Source: Capnocytophaga ochracea DSM 7271 (GTDB lineage Bacteria; Bacteroidota; Bacteroidia; Flavobacteriales; Flavobacteriaceae). Taken from it: a stretch of 64,000 nucleotides of DNA. Under the pieces are notes generated by a model. That model was not told where the DNA came from and did not search any database. It was given only the letters and a program-made list of their open reading frames with translations. The stretch spans positions 2,012,501 through 2,076,500 of the forward strand of contig NC_013162.1 of NCBI RefSeq assembly GCF_000023285.1. The letters run 5' to 3'. Every line of letters starts with the position of its first letter. The first letter of the stretch is position 1. Below are positions 43,930 to 52,018 of the stretch, piece by piece. The position numbers and the translations under genes are program-made.

Positions 43930-45639
43930 TTAATTGTTTGTCGTTAGTTTTGTAAAGTTGGCTTTCAGAGTTCCTACGTTGCCTACTCTGTCTTTGGCGT
44001 TTACAATGAGTTCGTATCTATTGGTTTGGGTAGTATCAATATCGCTGAAATGAAAGGTGAGGCATCGGTTTTTAGGTTCATATTCAAAAAGAATCCACTG
44101 TCCATTTAGGGTGGCGGAACAAGATTCAAATCCCGTAAGATTATCGCTTACTAAAATCTTGAGAGTATTACCTTTCACAATGCCACCGTTCCTAAAATTC
44201 ACTGCTTTAAGAGTGGGCGGAATAGTATCCTTACGTAAATAAAACTTTCCTAAGTTACGCGATTTGGCTGTAAACACACCATCTTTATAGACCGTTGGTT
44301 CATAGCCCCCGTTCGAACGAGCTATAAATACCTTAGAAGTATCTTCATTGGCATAAGTATCACTTTTGATAGTTACAGTAAAGAACTTTTGAGCAGGAAT
44401 GAACGAACTACCCACGGTTAAAGTATCTTTAGTGCTAGTAATATTCATCAAATAGTCTTTATAAAAAGTATCTTCGGGGAAGTATACACTTCCGTATTCC
44501 ATTTCGTAATAATTATCACGAGTAGCAATTACTTGCTTATTGCCTTTAGGTTCTGGTCGAGCTGTTTTTAAAGGCTCTCGTTTGCCTTCTATGGGAATAT
44601 TGATTTTAGTAGTATTCCCTTTAAAATCTTCTGCAATAATAGATACAGTGTATTGTTTACCTTCTTCAATAGTAAGATAACCTTTATTAGGTTTTAAGGT
44701 AGGATATACTGATTCGAGTTTGTTGTTAGGCAATTTGTACAAAAGCTGTACAAACCCTTTGTGTTGTGCATATCGTTCGTAGTCTATAAGTGCATTAAGG
44801 TAACGTGTTTCGTCATAGTTTACTTTATCAAAGACAGTTTCTAACTGGGTCTCTCCGTTGAGAAGTAAACTCACCTTATAAATACCATTGCGATGCATTG
44901 TTTCATCTTGACGGTCATAGCCCAAAATACCAAAACCTATGGTGCCAATCGCATTAACTTTCTCGGTGAGGTAAGTGCCGTCTATCTGTTTATTTTTATT
45001 GAGCTGACGTGGTAACTGAGTGTTATCTATTTGTGCGTCATCACTTAGCGAATAAGCATATACAAGCAATACATCAGGAGGAGTGGTGTCTTGTATTTCT
45101 TGAAAACCAAAAAGCAGAGGATTCCAACCGTTATTGTGAATATCGCGTACCTCAAAATGCAAGTGTGGTCCTCTACTTCCGCCTGTATTACCACTGAGAG
45201 CTATCCAATCGCCTTTTTTTACGACAAATTGTTTTTCGGGAAGAAGTATATCGATATCATAGCTTTGCTTTTCGTATTGTTTTTGCTTTACGTAAGCTTC
45301 TATTTCAGGGGCGTACTTTTGTAAATGCCCATAAGTAGTTACATAACCATTGGGATGAGTAATAAACAACATTTTGCCATAACTGTAAGGACTTACTTTG
45401 ATACGAGACACATAGCCATCTTCGGCAGCAAACACCTGCAGTCCTTCACGACCTTCGGTTTTCAGGTCGATGCCACCGTGAAAGTGGTTGGGACGCAATT
45501 CAGCAAAATTACCTGCGAGCAAAGGTTTGGTGTTGAGAGGCATTGCGACCTGGAAAGACTGAGCTTCTAAGGTAAGAGGTAAGAGGTAAGAGGTAAAAAG
45601 TAAAAGATTGGATAATAAGCAGGCGATAAGTTTTTTCAT
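43930..45639 (-). CDS. M23 (LytM-type) metallopeptidase, exported
   Basis: This 569-residue protein has a signal peptide (1-27). Its M23 domain (about 35-170) has NHFHGGIDLK (first zinc His and Asp), TYGHLQKYA and GPHLHFEV (HxH zinc ligand). The rest is beta-rich with Ig-like modules (NFRNGGIVKGNTLKILVSD). M23 enzymes cut peptidoglycan cross-links or act as divisome activators. The codons for signal-peptide residues about 12-23 consist of 7-bp tandem units (45572-45606), so unit gain or loss would shift the frame. A minus-strand TACTTTTG lies at 45679-45686. Confidence 0.88.
   Translation of the reverse strand: MKKLIACLLSNLLLFTSYLLPLTLEAQSFQVAMPLNTKPLLAGNFAELRPNHFHGGIDLKTEGREGLQVFAAEDGYVSRIKVSPYSYGKMLFITHPNGYVTTYGHLQKYAPEIEAYVKQKQYEKQSYDIDILLPEKQFVVKKGDWIALSGNTGGSRGPHLHFEVRDIHNNGWNPLLFGFQEIQDTTPPDVLLVYAYSLSDDAQIDNTQLPRQLNKNKQIDGTYLTEKVNAIGTIGFGILGYDRQDETMHRNGIYKVSLLLNGETQLETVFDKVNYDETRYLNALIDYERYAQHKGFVQLLYKLPNNKLESVYPTLKPNKGYLTIEEGKQYTVSIIAEDFKGNTTKINIPIEGKREPLKTARPEPKGNKQVIATRDNYYEMEYGSVYFPEDTFYKDYLMNITSTKDTLTVGSSFIPAQKFFTVTIKSDTYANEDTSKVFIARSNGGYEPTVYKDGVFTAKSRNLGKFYLRKDTIPPTLKAVNFRNGGIVKGNTLKILVSDNLTGFESCSATLNGQWILFEYEPKNRCLTFHFSDIDTTQTNRYELIVNAKDRVGNVGTLKANFTKLTTNN
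45572..45606. repeat. Heptanucleotide repeat within the M23 signal-peptide codons
   Basis: Five consecutive 7-bp units on the plus strand: GTAAGAG three times, then GTAAAAA and GTAAAAG. Seven is not a multiple of three and the start codon is upstream, so slippage by one unit would switch the gene out of frame. Confidence 0.85.
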
Positions 45640-45678
45640 TGTTTCCGTTTAAAATATTTTGCTTTTGTAAAAACGGCG

Positions 45679-45686
45679 CAAAAGTA
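45679..45686 (-). promoter_or_regulatory. -7 element TACTTTTG of the M23-ridA unit
   Basis: Minus-strand TACTTTTG about 40 bases before the ATG at 45639. Confidence 0.6.
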
Positions 45687-45701
45687 AGAATAATTTGTCA
45701 A

Positions 45702-45740
45702 TTAGCCAATTTGTAGATTAGTAAATTAGTAAATTTTTGT
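45702..45740. repeat. Degenerate octanucleotide repeat
   Basis: Five consecutive 8-bp units of the type GTCAATTA, GCCAATTT, GTAGATTA, GTAAATTA and GTAAATTT. Similar runs of CTAATTTN units lie at 58423-58447 and 59489-59524. Confidence 0.7.
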
Positions 45741-45767
45741 TAGTGGTTAGATATTTTAGGTATGAAA

Positions 45768-45806
45768 AAAAAAACTTTGCCAAAGTTCTATGGCTTTGGC
45801 AAAGTT
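45768..45806 (-). terminator. Terminator of the UPF0173 hydrolase gene
   Basis: A perfect 13-bp stem (AACTTTGCCAAAG/CTTTGGCAAAGTT) followed on the minus strand by a T-run, 17 bases after the stop. Its stem is the short palindrome found in several other gaps. Confidence 0.85.
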
Positions 45807-45822
45807 CGTGTGATAAGATTTC

Positions 45823-46530
45823 TTAAAGCGTGCTGATGTTCAAATCTTCCAAATCAAGAGTAGCACCTATTTCTAAGAGGTGTAAGCGACGGTGGTCGTC
45901 TTTGAATTTGCGTTTAGCCGCTTCTTTATCAATTTTAATTACAGGGAAGGTGTCGTAATGCACACCTAACACATTGCCTACCTCTACAAAACGAGCCGCT
46001 GTAAGAGCATCGCGTACGCCCATTGTATAGTTGTTGCCGATAGGAAAAATTGCTAAATTCACCTTGTATTGGTGAGGAATAATTTTCATATCGTAATGTA
46101 AGGCGGTATCTCCTGAAATGTAGATAGTATTATCGTTGTAATCAATCAAGAAACCAGCAGGATTGCCTCCATAAGAGCCATCGGGGAAGGAAGATGAGTG
46201 TTCTGCCTTAATCATCTTTATTTTTACCTTGCCATCTACGAAGCGGTGAGAGCCTCCGAGGTTCATTGCGTGACCACTAAGCCCTAATTTTTCAAAATGA
46301 GCGAGAATTTCAGGATTGGTAATCAGTTGAGCGCCTGTACGTTTGGCAATAGCTCCTACATCGGCAATATGGTCGCCGTGGGCGTGGGTAATGAGAATGT
46401 AATCCGCTTTGATAGAGTTTATATCAATGTGTGAAGCCAAAGGGTTTGGGCTAATAAAAGGGTCTACGAGAAAGTGAGTCCCATTGATGTCTATATTCAC
46501 GCAAGCGTGACCTAAGTAAGTTACTTTCAT
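45823..46530 (-). CDS. UPF0173 metal-dependent hydrolase (metallo-beta-lactamase fold)
   Basis: This 235-residue soluble protein has TYLGHACVNIDINGTHFLVD at the start and the zinc motif THAHGDH, then EHSSSFPDGSYGGNPAGFLI and YISGDTALHYDMKII, all typical of the UPF0173/YtkL group. The substrate is unknown. It has its own promoter (46561-46568, minus) and terminator. Confidence 0.92.
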   Translation of the reverse strand: MKVTYLGHACVNIDINGTHFLVDPFISPNPLASHIDINSIKADYILITHAHGDHIADVGAIAKRTGAQLITNPEILAHFEKLGLSGHAMNLGGSHRFVDGKVKIKMIKAEHSSSFPDGSYGGNPAGFLIDYNDNTIYISGDTALHYDMKIIPHQYKVNLAIFPIGNNYTMGVRDALTAARFVEVGNVLGVHYDTFPVIKIDKEAAKRKFKDDHRRLHLLEIGATLDLEDLNISTL

Positions 46531-46560
46531 AGTGTTTTATTTATTTGTTGTTTAAGGCTA

Positions 46561-46568
46561 CAAATGTA
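46561..46568 (-). promoter_or_regulatory. -7 element TACATTTG of the UPF0173 gene
   Basis: Minus-strand TACATTTG, 31 bases before the ATG at 46530. Confidence 0.65.
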
Positions 46569-46662
46569 GAGATAAAAAATGAATAAAGCAAATAATTTTC
46601 AGTTTTTATTTTAATGCCACTTCCACAACCAAGTACAATTTTTTAAATTAGCAAATAATCCT

Positions 46663-46670
46663 TACTTTTG
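46663..46670 (+). promoter_or_regulatory. -7 element TACTTTTG of tsaD
   Basis: TACTTTTG lies 20 bases before the tsaD ATG. Confidence 0.65.
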
Positions 46671-46689
46671 CGCTCTAAACTGAAAAAGA

Positions 46690-47706
46690 ATGAAAAATAC
46701 CTATATATTAGCTATAGAATCTTCTTGCGATGACACTTCTGCTTCAGTGCTTTGCAATGATAAAGTGCTTTCTAATGAGGTGGCAAATCAAGAGGTGCAT
46801 AAACAATACGGCGGGGTAGTGCCCGAATTGGCTTCACGCGCTCACTTGCAAAATATAGTGCCCGTAGTGGCTCAAGCGCTCAAAAAAGCAGGAATAACCA
46901 AAGAAGAACTTTCGGCTATTGCTTTTACAAGAGGACCAGGATTAATGGGGTCGTTGCTCGTGGGGACTTCATTTGCTAAATCGATGGCAATGGGACTGAA
47001 TATCCCGCTCATTGAAGTGAACCACATGCAGGCACATATTTTGGCACATTTTATAGATGAAGGTCAGCCGAAACCCGAGTTCCCTTTTCTCGCAATGACC
47101 ATCAGCGGGGGGCATACCCAGATTGTGAAGGTAAACAGCTTTTTTGATATGGAAGTGTTGGGCGAAACCCTTGATGATGCAGTAGGGGAGGCGTTCGACA
47201 AAACCGCTAAAATATTAGGACTTCCTTACCCTGGAGGGCCTCTCATCGATAAATACGCCCAAGAGGGTAACCCTAAAGCCTTCAGTTTTTCTAAACCTAA
47301 AATATCTGGTCTCAACTTCAGTTTTTCGGGACTTAAAACAGGTATTCTCTATTTTGTACAGAAAAACATTGAAGAAAATCCTAATTTCATAACTGAACAT
47401 TTAGCCGACATCTGTGCCTCGGTACAACATACTATTGTGGAAATACTGATGAGCAAACTCAAAAAAGCTGTAAAAGAAACAGGTATCAAGCAAGTGGCTA
47501 TTGGGGGAGGGGTATCGGCTAATTCGGGTATTCGCAATGCCCTCACAGCTTTAGGACAGCAGTACGGTTGGCAAACCTTTGTGCCTAAATTTCAGTATTG
47601 TACCGATAATGCAGCAATGATAGGCATCGTAGGGTATCACAAGTTTTTAGAAGGAAATTTTGTAGCACAAGAAGTAACTGCTCAAGCGCGACTTTCTTTT
47701 GATTAG
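46690..47706 (+). CDS. tsaD: tRNA N6-threonylcarbamoyladenosine transferase TsaD
   Basis: This 338-residue ASKHA-fold enzyme transfers threonylcarbamoyl to A37 of ANN-decoding tRNAs. It has AIESSCDDTSASVL at the start, VNHMQAHILAHF with the metal-binding His pair, TISGGHTQIV and GGVSANSGIRNAL near the end. The length is as expected. It stands alone behind its own promoter. Confidence 0.98.
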   Translation: MKNTYILAIESSCDDTSASVLCNDKVLSNEVANQEVHKQYGGVVPELASRAHLQNIVPVVAQALKKAGITKEELSAIAFTRGPGLMGSLLVGTSFAKSMAMGLNIPLIEVNHMQAHILAHFIDEGQPKPEFPFLAMTISGGHTQIVKVNSFFDMEVLGETLDDAVGEAFDKTAKILGLPYPGGPLIDKYAQEGNPKAFSFSKPKISGLNFSFSGLKTGILYFVQKNIEENPNFITEHLADICASVQHTIVEILMSKLKKAVKETGIKQVAIGGGVSANSGIRNALTALGQQYGWQTFVPKFQYCTDNAAMIGIVGYHKFLEGNFVAQEVTAQARLSFD

Positions 47707-47747
47707 CAGATTTCTTAATTTATTTTGAAACATTCAAAATAAATTCG

Positions 47748-47755
47748 TACTTTTG
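47748..47755 (+). promoter_or_regulatory. -7 element TACTTTTG of the methyltransferase gene
   Basis: TACTTTTG lies 30 bases before the ATG at 47785. Confidence 0.65.
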
Positions 47756-47784
47756 TCTCCTAAATTATAAAAACCATTGAAAAG

Positions 47785-48567
47785 ATGAAGACAGAAACAT
47801 CATTAAATGAAAAACAAGGACACTGGATTCTCGCCAAGCTCGGCAAGAAAGTGTTACGCCCAGGAGGAAGAGTACTCAGCGAATGGTTAGTGAAAAACTT
47901 AGAGATTACCTCCAAAGATGATATTGTAGAGTTTGCCCCAGGCTTAGGATTTACGGCTAATATAGCCTGTTCTTACAAGCCTTTCAGCTATACGGGAGTA
48001 GATATGAATGAGGCAGCCGCTGCTTTGGCTAAAAAGAATATTCACTATGAAAATGCACGCGTGATTGTAGCTGATGCCGCAGCTTCTACACTTCCCGCTG
48101 CTTTTGCTAATAAAGTGTATGGTGAGGCAATGCTCACTATGCAACCTCTTGAACACAAAAAAGCTATTATTGCAGAGGCTTTTAGGATACTCAAACCAGG
48201 AGGTTATTACGCTATTCACGAATTAGGCTTACAGCCAGACAATGTGAGCGACGAGGTGAAAAACGATGTTTTTAAAGAACTAAGTGCTAATATACGTGTA
48301 CACGCACGTCCTATGACCCCCAGTGAGTGGAAAGCTCTTTTTGAAGAGCAAGGTTTTAAGGTGGTGAAAGAACAGCACAACGCAATGCTCCTACTTGAAA
48401 ACAAGCGTGTATGGCAAGATGAAGGGATATTCCGCACGCTTAAATTCTTCTTTAATCTCTTCACCCACCCCGATTTGCGCAAACGCGTGATGAATATGAA
48501 GAAAACGTTTAGAAAACACCAAAAGAACTTAGACGCTATTGCTCTTGTTGTTCAAAAACCCCTTTAA
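47785..48567 (+). CDS. Class I SAM-dependent methyltransferase
   Basis: This 260-residue protein has a Rossmann-type methyltransferase core: IVEFAPGLGFTANIA (SAM-binding motif I), GVDMNEAAAALAKKN (acidic loop), VIVADAAASTLP and EAFRILKPGGYYAIHELGL (motif post-II). The C-terminal part (FNLFTHPDLRKRVMNMKKTF) is basic and helical. The substrate is unknown; it looks like a small-molecule rather than an rRNA enzyme. Confidence 0.85.
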   Translation: MKTETSLNEKQGHWILAKLGKKVLRPGGRVLSEWLVKNLEITSKDDIVEFAPGLGFTANIACSYKPFSYTGVDMNEAAAALAKKNIHYENARVIVADAAASTLPAAFANKVYGEAMLTMQPLEHKKAIIAEAFRILKPGGYYAIHELGLQPDNVSDEVKNDVFKELSANIRVHARPMTPSEWKALFEEQGFKVVKEQHNAMLLLENKRVWQDEGIFRTLKFFFNLFTHPDLRKRVMNMKKTFRKHQKNLDAIALVVQKPL

Positions 48568-48579
48568 ACGATTTTACAA

Positions 48580-48630
48580 AAAAGCTCATATCTTTATAGG
48601 AATTCTCCTATAAAAATATGAGCTAAAAAA
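48580..48630. terminator. Bidirectional terminator after the methyltransferase gene
   Basis: AGCTCATAT (48583) pairs with ATATGAGCT (48616), with an inner TTATAGGA/TCCTATAA stem, flanked by A and by A-rich sequence, between convergent genes. Confidence 0.8.
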
Positions 48631-48659
48631 AGTAACAAATAAAAATAATTTTCTTCGCT

Positions 48660-49304
48660 TTAATGGTCTTTTACAATTACGAGTTGTGCTTTTGAACCTG
48701 TTGCTAAATCCCAACGATTGCGTATAATGGTGTTACCTTTGTCGTCCAGCACCATAAACTCGGCGGTATTAGGCCCTGATTCACCTTGGTTGAGCGCTAA
48801 AAACTCTACTTTGTTGAAACCTGGTTTCAATTCTACTTTAAAACCTCTGAACTCTCCAAGAAGAAAAATATCGCGAACTTCTTCTACTCCATTCACATAT
48901 AAACTCACTCGATCGCCATCAATAGCTGCGAAGTCGCGACAATATACATTTACAAACTTTCCATTATTGGTGAAGTCGCCAAAGAATTGGTCGCCTTTTG
49001 GGGCTTCGTAATCTTCCCGTTTATGGTCGTTGAGTACCTCATAATTAGGTTTGAACTCTATTTTACGCTGTACCAAATTACTCTTTCCCGTAAAATCAAT
49101 GCTCTTTTCAGGCATCTTCATCCAGGGATTATTCTCTTTTTTAGGAGCTACCCGCAGATTGATGGGACTACCCTTGTACTCTATCTCAGGTGATTTTTCT
49201 AACGGAATGACTACCTTCTCATCTTTTTTACGTGTTTCAAAAGGTTGAGCTTGAGCTACTAATCCCCCTAATAAAAGTAATATGTATAGACATAAATGTT
49301 TCAT
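48660..49304 (-). CDS. Hypothetical exported protein of Bacteroidota type
   Basis: This 214-residue protein has signal peptide 1-19 (LLLLGGLVAQAQ). The mature part has a basic/proline-rich linker (about 25-100, PINLRVAPKKENNPWMKMP) and a beta-rich domain (GKFVNVYCRDFAAIDGDRVS, VNGVEEVRDIFLLGEFRGF, GFNKVEFLALNQGESGPNTA). This layout recurs in secreted Bacteroidota proteins of unknown function. It is monocistronic between two terminators/promoters. Confidence 0.7.
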   Translation of the reverse strand: MKHLCLYILLLLGGLVAQAQPFETRKKDEKVVIPLEKSPEIEYKGSPINLRVAPKKENNPWMKMPEKSIDFTGKSNLVQRKIEFKPNYEVLNDHKREDYEAPKGDQFFGDFTNNGKFVNVYCRDFAAIDGDRVSLYVNGVEEVRDIFLLGEFRGFKVELKPGFNKVEFLALNQGESGPNTAEFMVLDDKGNTIIRNRWDLATGSKAQLVIVKDH

Positions 49305-49371
49305 ATTGTTTGAGCATTTACTTTTTTATAGCGATAACTATGCCAAATTTGCTATTTTGCCAATTGTTTTA

Positions 49372-49379
49372 TACCTTTG
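49372..49379 (+). promoter_or_regulatory. -7 element TACCTTTG of the C1 peptidase gene
   Basis: TACCTTTG lies 25 bases before ATG 49404 and overlaps the TTG of the longer frame, deciding the start. Confidence 0.7.
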
Positions 49380-49403
49380 CACTTCATTATAAAATATTTT
49401 TTT

Positions 49404-50582
49404 ATGAAAAACATTGCATTATTTGTAGCGCTGTGTGCTTCTTTTGTAGCAACAGCACAAGACGACCTAATCAGATCGGTAGCAGGAAATCAATCGGCTA
49501 ATGCTGGATTTCAGTTTACTACCATTATTAACCTCGAACGCACCGACGTGAAAGACCAAGGTAGCAGTGGAACTTGCTGGAGCTATGCAGGGGCTTCGTT
49601 TATAGAAAGTGAGATGAAGCGTATGGGTAAAAAGCCTATTGACCTTGCTGAAATCTACACTGCTCGCAACTGCTATATCGAAAAAGCTAAACAATATGTG
49701 CGTATGCACGGCAATTTGGATTACGGACAAGGAGGTGAACTCCACGATGTAATCAATATGTACGCCAAATATGGTGCTGTACCTCAAAATGTTTATACAG
49801 GCTTGCACTATGGTACTACTCGCAATGATTTTGGTGAACTGCACGCTATCCTACAAGGCTTTTTAAAAGGAATGATAAGAAATGGTGAAAAGAAGAAAAA
49901 ACTCACCTCTAACTGGCTACCTGCTTTCACAGCTACTATCGATGCCTATTTAGGTGCAGTGCCCGAAAGTTTTATGTACGAAGGTAAAAAGTACACTCCT
50001 CAGAGCTTTGCTAAAGAGCGCGTAGGTATCAATCCTGCCGACTATATAGAAATGGTATCGTATGCCGATCAGCCTCTCTACAAAAACGTATTTATGGCAG
50101 TACCCGATAACTGGAGCTTTGATTATGCTTACAATATTGCAATGACTGACCTCACTAAAACCATTGACAATGCGCTTAAAAAAGGTTATACAGTAGCGTG
50201 GGCAGCCGATGTGAGTGAGCGTTATTTCAGTTGGAAAAACGGAGTGGCTTTTGTGCCTGAAAAAGAAGTGAGTGAGATGAGTAACGAGGAAGCCTTGTAT
50301 CTTTTTTCTAATCCTCCTACTGCCGAAAGAACCATCACCCCCGAGATGCGTCAGCGTGATTTTGACAATTATCAAACTACCGATGACCACGCAATGCACA
50401 TCGTAGGGCTTGCCAAAGACCAAAACGGACGTGAGTACTACATCGTGAAAAACTCTTGGGGATTGCGCAACGACTATGAGGGCTACTTATATGTAACTAA
50501 AGCCTTTGTAGAGTTTAAAACAACTGCCATTATGCTTCACAAAGGAGGAGTGCCGAAAGAGGTACTTTCAGGTAAGAGATAA
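49404..50582 (+). CDS. C1 family (bleomycin-hydrolase-like) cysteine peptidase, exported
   Basis: This 392-residue papain-like peptidase has signal peptide 1-18 (LCASFVATAQ). The active site has DQGSSGTCWSYAG with Cys58, DDHAMHIVG with His329, and IVKNSWG with Asn350. Length and GTCWSYA/KNSWG segments fit the C1B aminopeptidase C type, but the signal peptide puts it in the periplasm or outside rather than the cytoplasm. It has its own promoter and no close partner. Confidence 0.92.
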   Translation: MKNIALFVALCASFVATAQDDLIRSVAGNQSANAGFQFTTIINLERTDVKDQGSSGTCWSYAGASFIESEMKRMGKKPIDLAEIYTARNCYIEKAKQYVRMHGNLDYGQGGELHDVINMYAKYGAVPQNVYTGLHYGTTRNDFGELHAILQGFLKGMIRNGEKKKKLTSNWLPAFTATIDAYLGAVPESFMYEGKKYTPQSFAKERVGINPADYIEMVSYADQPLYKNVFMAVPDNWSFDYAYNIAMTDLTKTIDNALKKGYTVAWAADVSERYFSWKNGVAFVPEKEVSEMSNEEALYLFSNPPTAERTITPEMRQRDFDNYQTTDDHAMHIVGLAKDQNGREYYIVKNSWGLRNDYEGYLYVTKAFVEFKTTAIMLHKGGVPKEVLSGKR

Positions 50583-50636
50583 GAAGTTAACACTAAAAAT
50601 TGTTCATTATTTATTGCTAATTAATAAATTGTTTTG

Positions 50637-50644
50637 TATCTTTG
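50637..50644 (+). promoter_or_regulatory. -7 element TATCTTTG of sucC
   Basis: TATCTTTG lies 27 bases before the sucC ATG. Confidence 0.65.
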
Positions 50645-50670
50645 CCAAATAGTTACCAAATCATTCTCGT

Positions 50671-51864
50671 ATGAACTTACACGAATACCAAGGAAAGGAA
50701 ATCCTTTCGAGTTTTGGGGTGCGCGTACAACGTGGTATCGTTGCTCACACCCCCACCGAAGCCGTAGAGGCAGCCAAACAACTCACCGAAGCCACTAATA
50801 CTCAGTGGTACGTGGTAAAAGCACAAGTACACGCCGGAGGGCGTGGAAAAGGCGGTGGCATTAAGTTAGCTAAAGGTTTAGACCAAGTAGAGCCTATAGC
50901 TTCTCAAATTATAGGTATGCAACTCGTTACCCCTCAAACGCCCCCCTCAGGGAAAAAAGTACATCAAGTGCTCATCGCCGAAGATGTATATTATCCTGGA
51001 GAAAGCGAGCCTAAAGAGTTCTATATGTCGGTACTATTGAATCGTGCCAAAGGTAAAAATATGATTATGTATTCTACCGAAGGAGGAATGGATATTGAGG
51101 CAGTTGCCGAAAAAACGCCACACCTTATCTTCACCGAAGAAATCGACCCTGCCGTAGGGCTCTTACCTTTCCAAGCTCGCCAGATTGCTTTCAACTTAGG
51201 CGTTACGGGTGAGGCTCAAAAAGAAATGGTGAAGTTCGTAACAGCACTCTACAATGCTTATGTGTCTTCTGATGCTAGCTTGTTTGAAATCAACCCTGTT
51301 CTAAAAACTTCTGATAATAAAATAATGGCAGTAGATGCCAAAGTAACTCTTGATGACAATGCACTTTTCCGTCACCCTGAGTATGCGGCTTATCGCGATA
51401 CACGAGAGGAAAACCCAGTAGAAGTAGAAGCTAAAGCCGTTGGGCTCAACTATGTTGCTCTCGATGGTAACGTGGGCTGTATGGTAAACGGTGCCGGACT
51501 CGCAATGGCTACGATGGACTTGATTAAACAAGCGGGGGGTTCACCTGCTAACTTCCTTGATGTAGGAGGTACCGCCGATGCCAAACGCGTAGAAGCTGCT
51601 TTCCGTATTATCCTCAAAGACCCTAATGTAAAGGCTATCCTTATCAATATCTTTGGTGGTATTGTGCGTTGCGACCGTGTAGCACAAGGGGTAGTAGATG
51701 CCTACCAAAATATGGGCGATGCTATCAAAGTGCCTATCATAGTGCGCTTGCAGGGTACGAATGCCGAGCTTGCTAAAGAAATATTAGACAATTCAGGCTT
51801 AGCGGTTCACTCAGCAATCCTCTTCCAAGAAGCCGCCGATAAAGTAAAAGAAGTATTACAATAA
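50671..51864 (+). CDS. sucC: Succinate--CoA ligase, ADP/GDP-forming, beta subunit
   Basis: This 397-residue TCA-cycle enzyme subunit has an N-terminal ATP-grasp domain (MNLHEYQGKEILSSFGV, AQVHAGGRGKGGGIKLA), SLFEINPVL, and the C-terminal CoA-ligase fold (LDVGGTADAKRVEAAF, NIFGGIVRCDRVAQGV). The alpha subunit (sucD) is not adjacent, unlike in many bacteria. A terminator follows, so it is monocistronic. Confidence 0.98.
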   Translation: MNLHEYQGKEILSSFGVRVQRGIVAHTPTEAVEAAKQLTEATNTQWYVVKAQVHAGGRGKGGGIKLAKGLDQVEPIASQIIGMQLVTPQTPPSGKKVHQVLIAEDVYYPGESEPKEFYMSVLLNRAKGKNMIMYSTEGGMDIEAVAEKTPHLIFTEEIDPAVGLLPFQARQIAFNLGVTGEAQKEMVKFVTALYNAYVSSDASLFEINPVLKTSDNKIMAVDAKVTLDDNALFRHPEYAAYRDTREENPVEVEAKAVGLNYVALDGNVGCMVNGAGLAMATMDLIKQAGGSPANFLDVGGTADAKRVEAAFRIILKDPNVKAILINIFGGIVRCDRVAQGVVDAYQNMGDAIKVPIIVRLQGTNAELAKEILDNSGLAVHSAILFQEAADKVKEVLQ

Positions 51865-51928
51865 ACAACAGATAATATTTTTAGCTTTTCTGTTTTGAAG
51901 TTTATTCTTAGGAAAATATTCTAAATTC

Positions 51929-51979
51929 ATATCGGTACACAATTTTTATTATTAAAAATTTGTGTACCGATATTATTTT
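51929..51979 (+). terminator. Terminator of sucC
   Basis: A long stem (ATATCGGTACACAA with TTGTGTACCGATAT, extended by TTTTTA/TAAAAA) followed by T-rich sequence, 65 bases after sucC and just before the metE promoter. Confidence 0.85.
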
Positions 51980-51982
51980 TCA

Positions 51983-51990
51983 TATCTTTG
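51983..51990 (+). promoter_or_regulatory. -7 element TATCTTTG of metE
   Basis: TATCTTTG lies 29 bases before the metE ATG. The leader is about 25 bases, too short for a cobalamin or SAM riboswitch. Confidence 0.7.
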
Positions 51991-52018
51991 CGCCCAATTA
52001 AAATTTCAATAAAAATAT

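Noticed and set aside
51991-52018. A cobalamin or SAM riboswitch before metE
   Set aside because: The leader between promoter and ATG is about 25 bases and the region before it is the sucC terminator; no riboswitch can fit.
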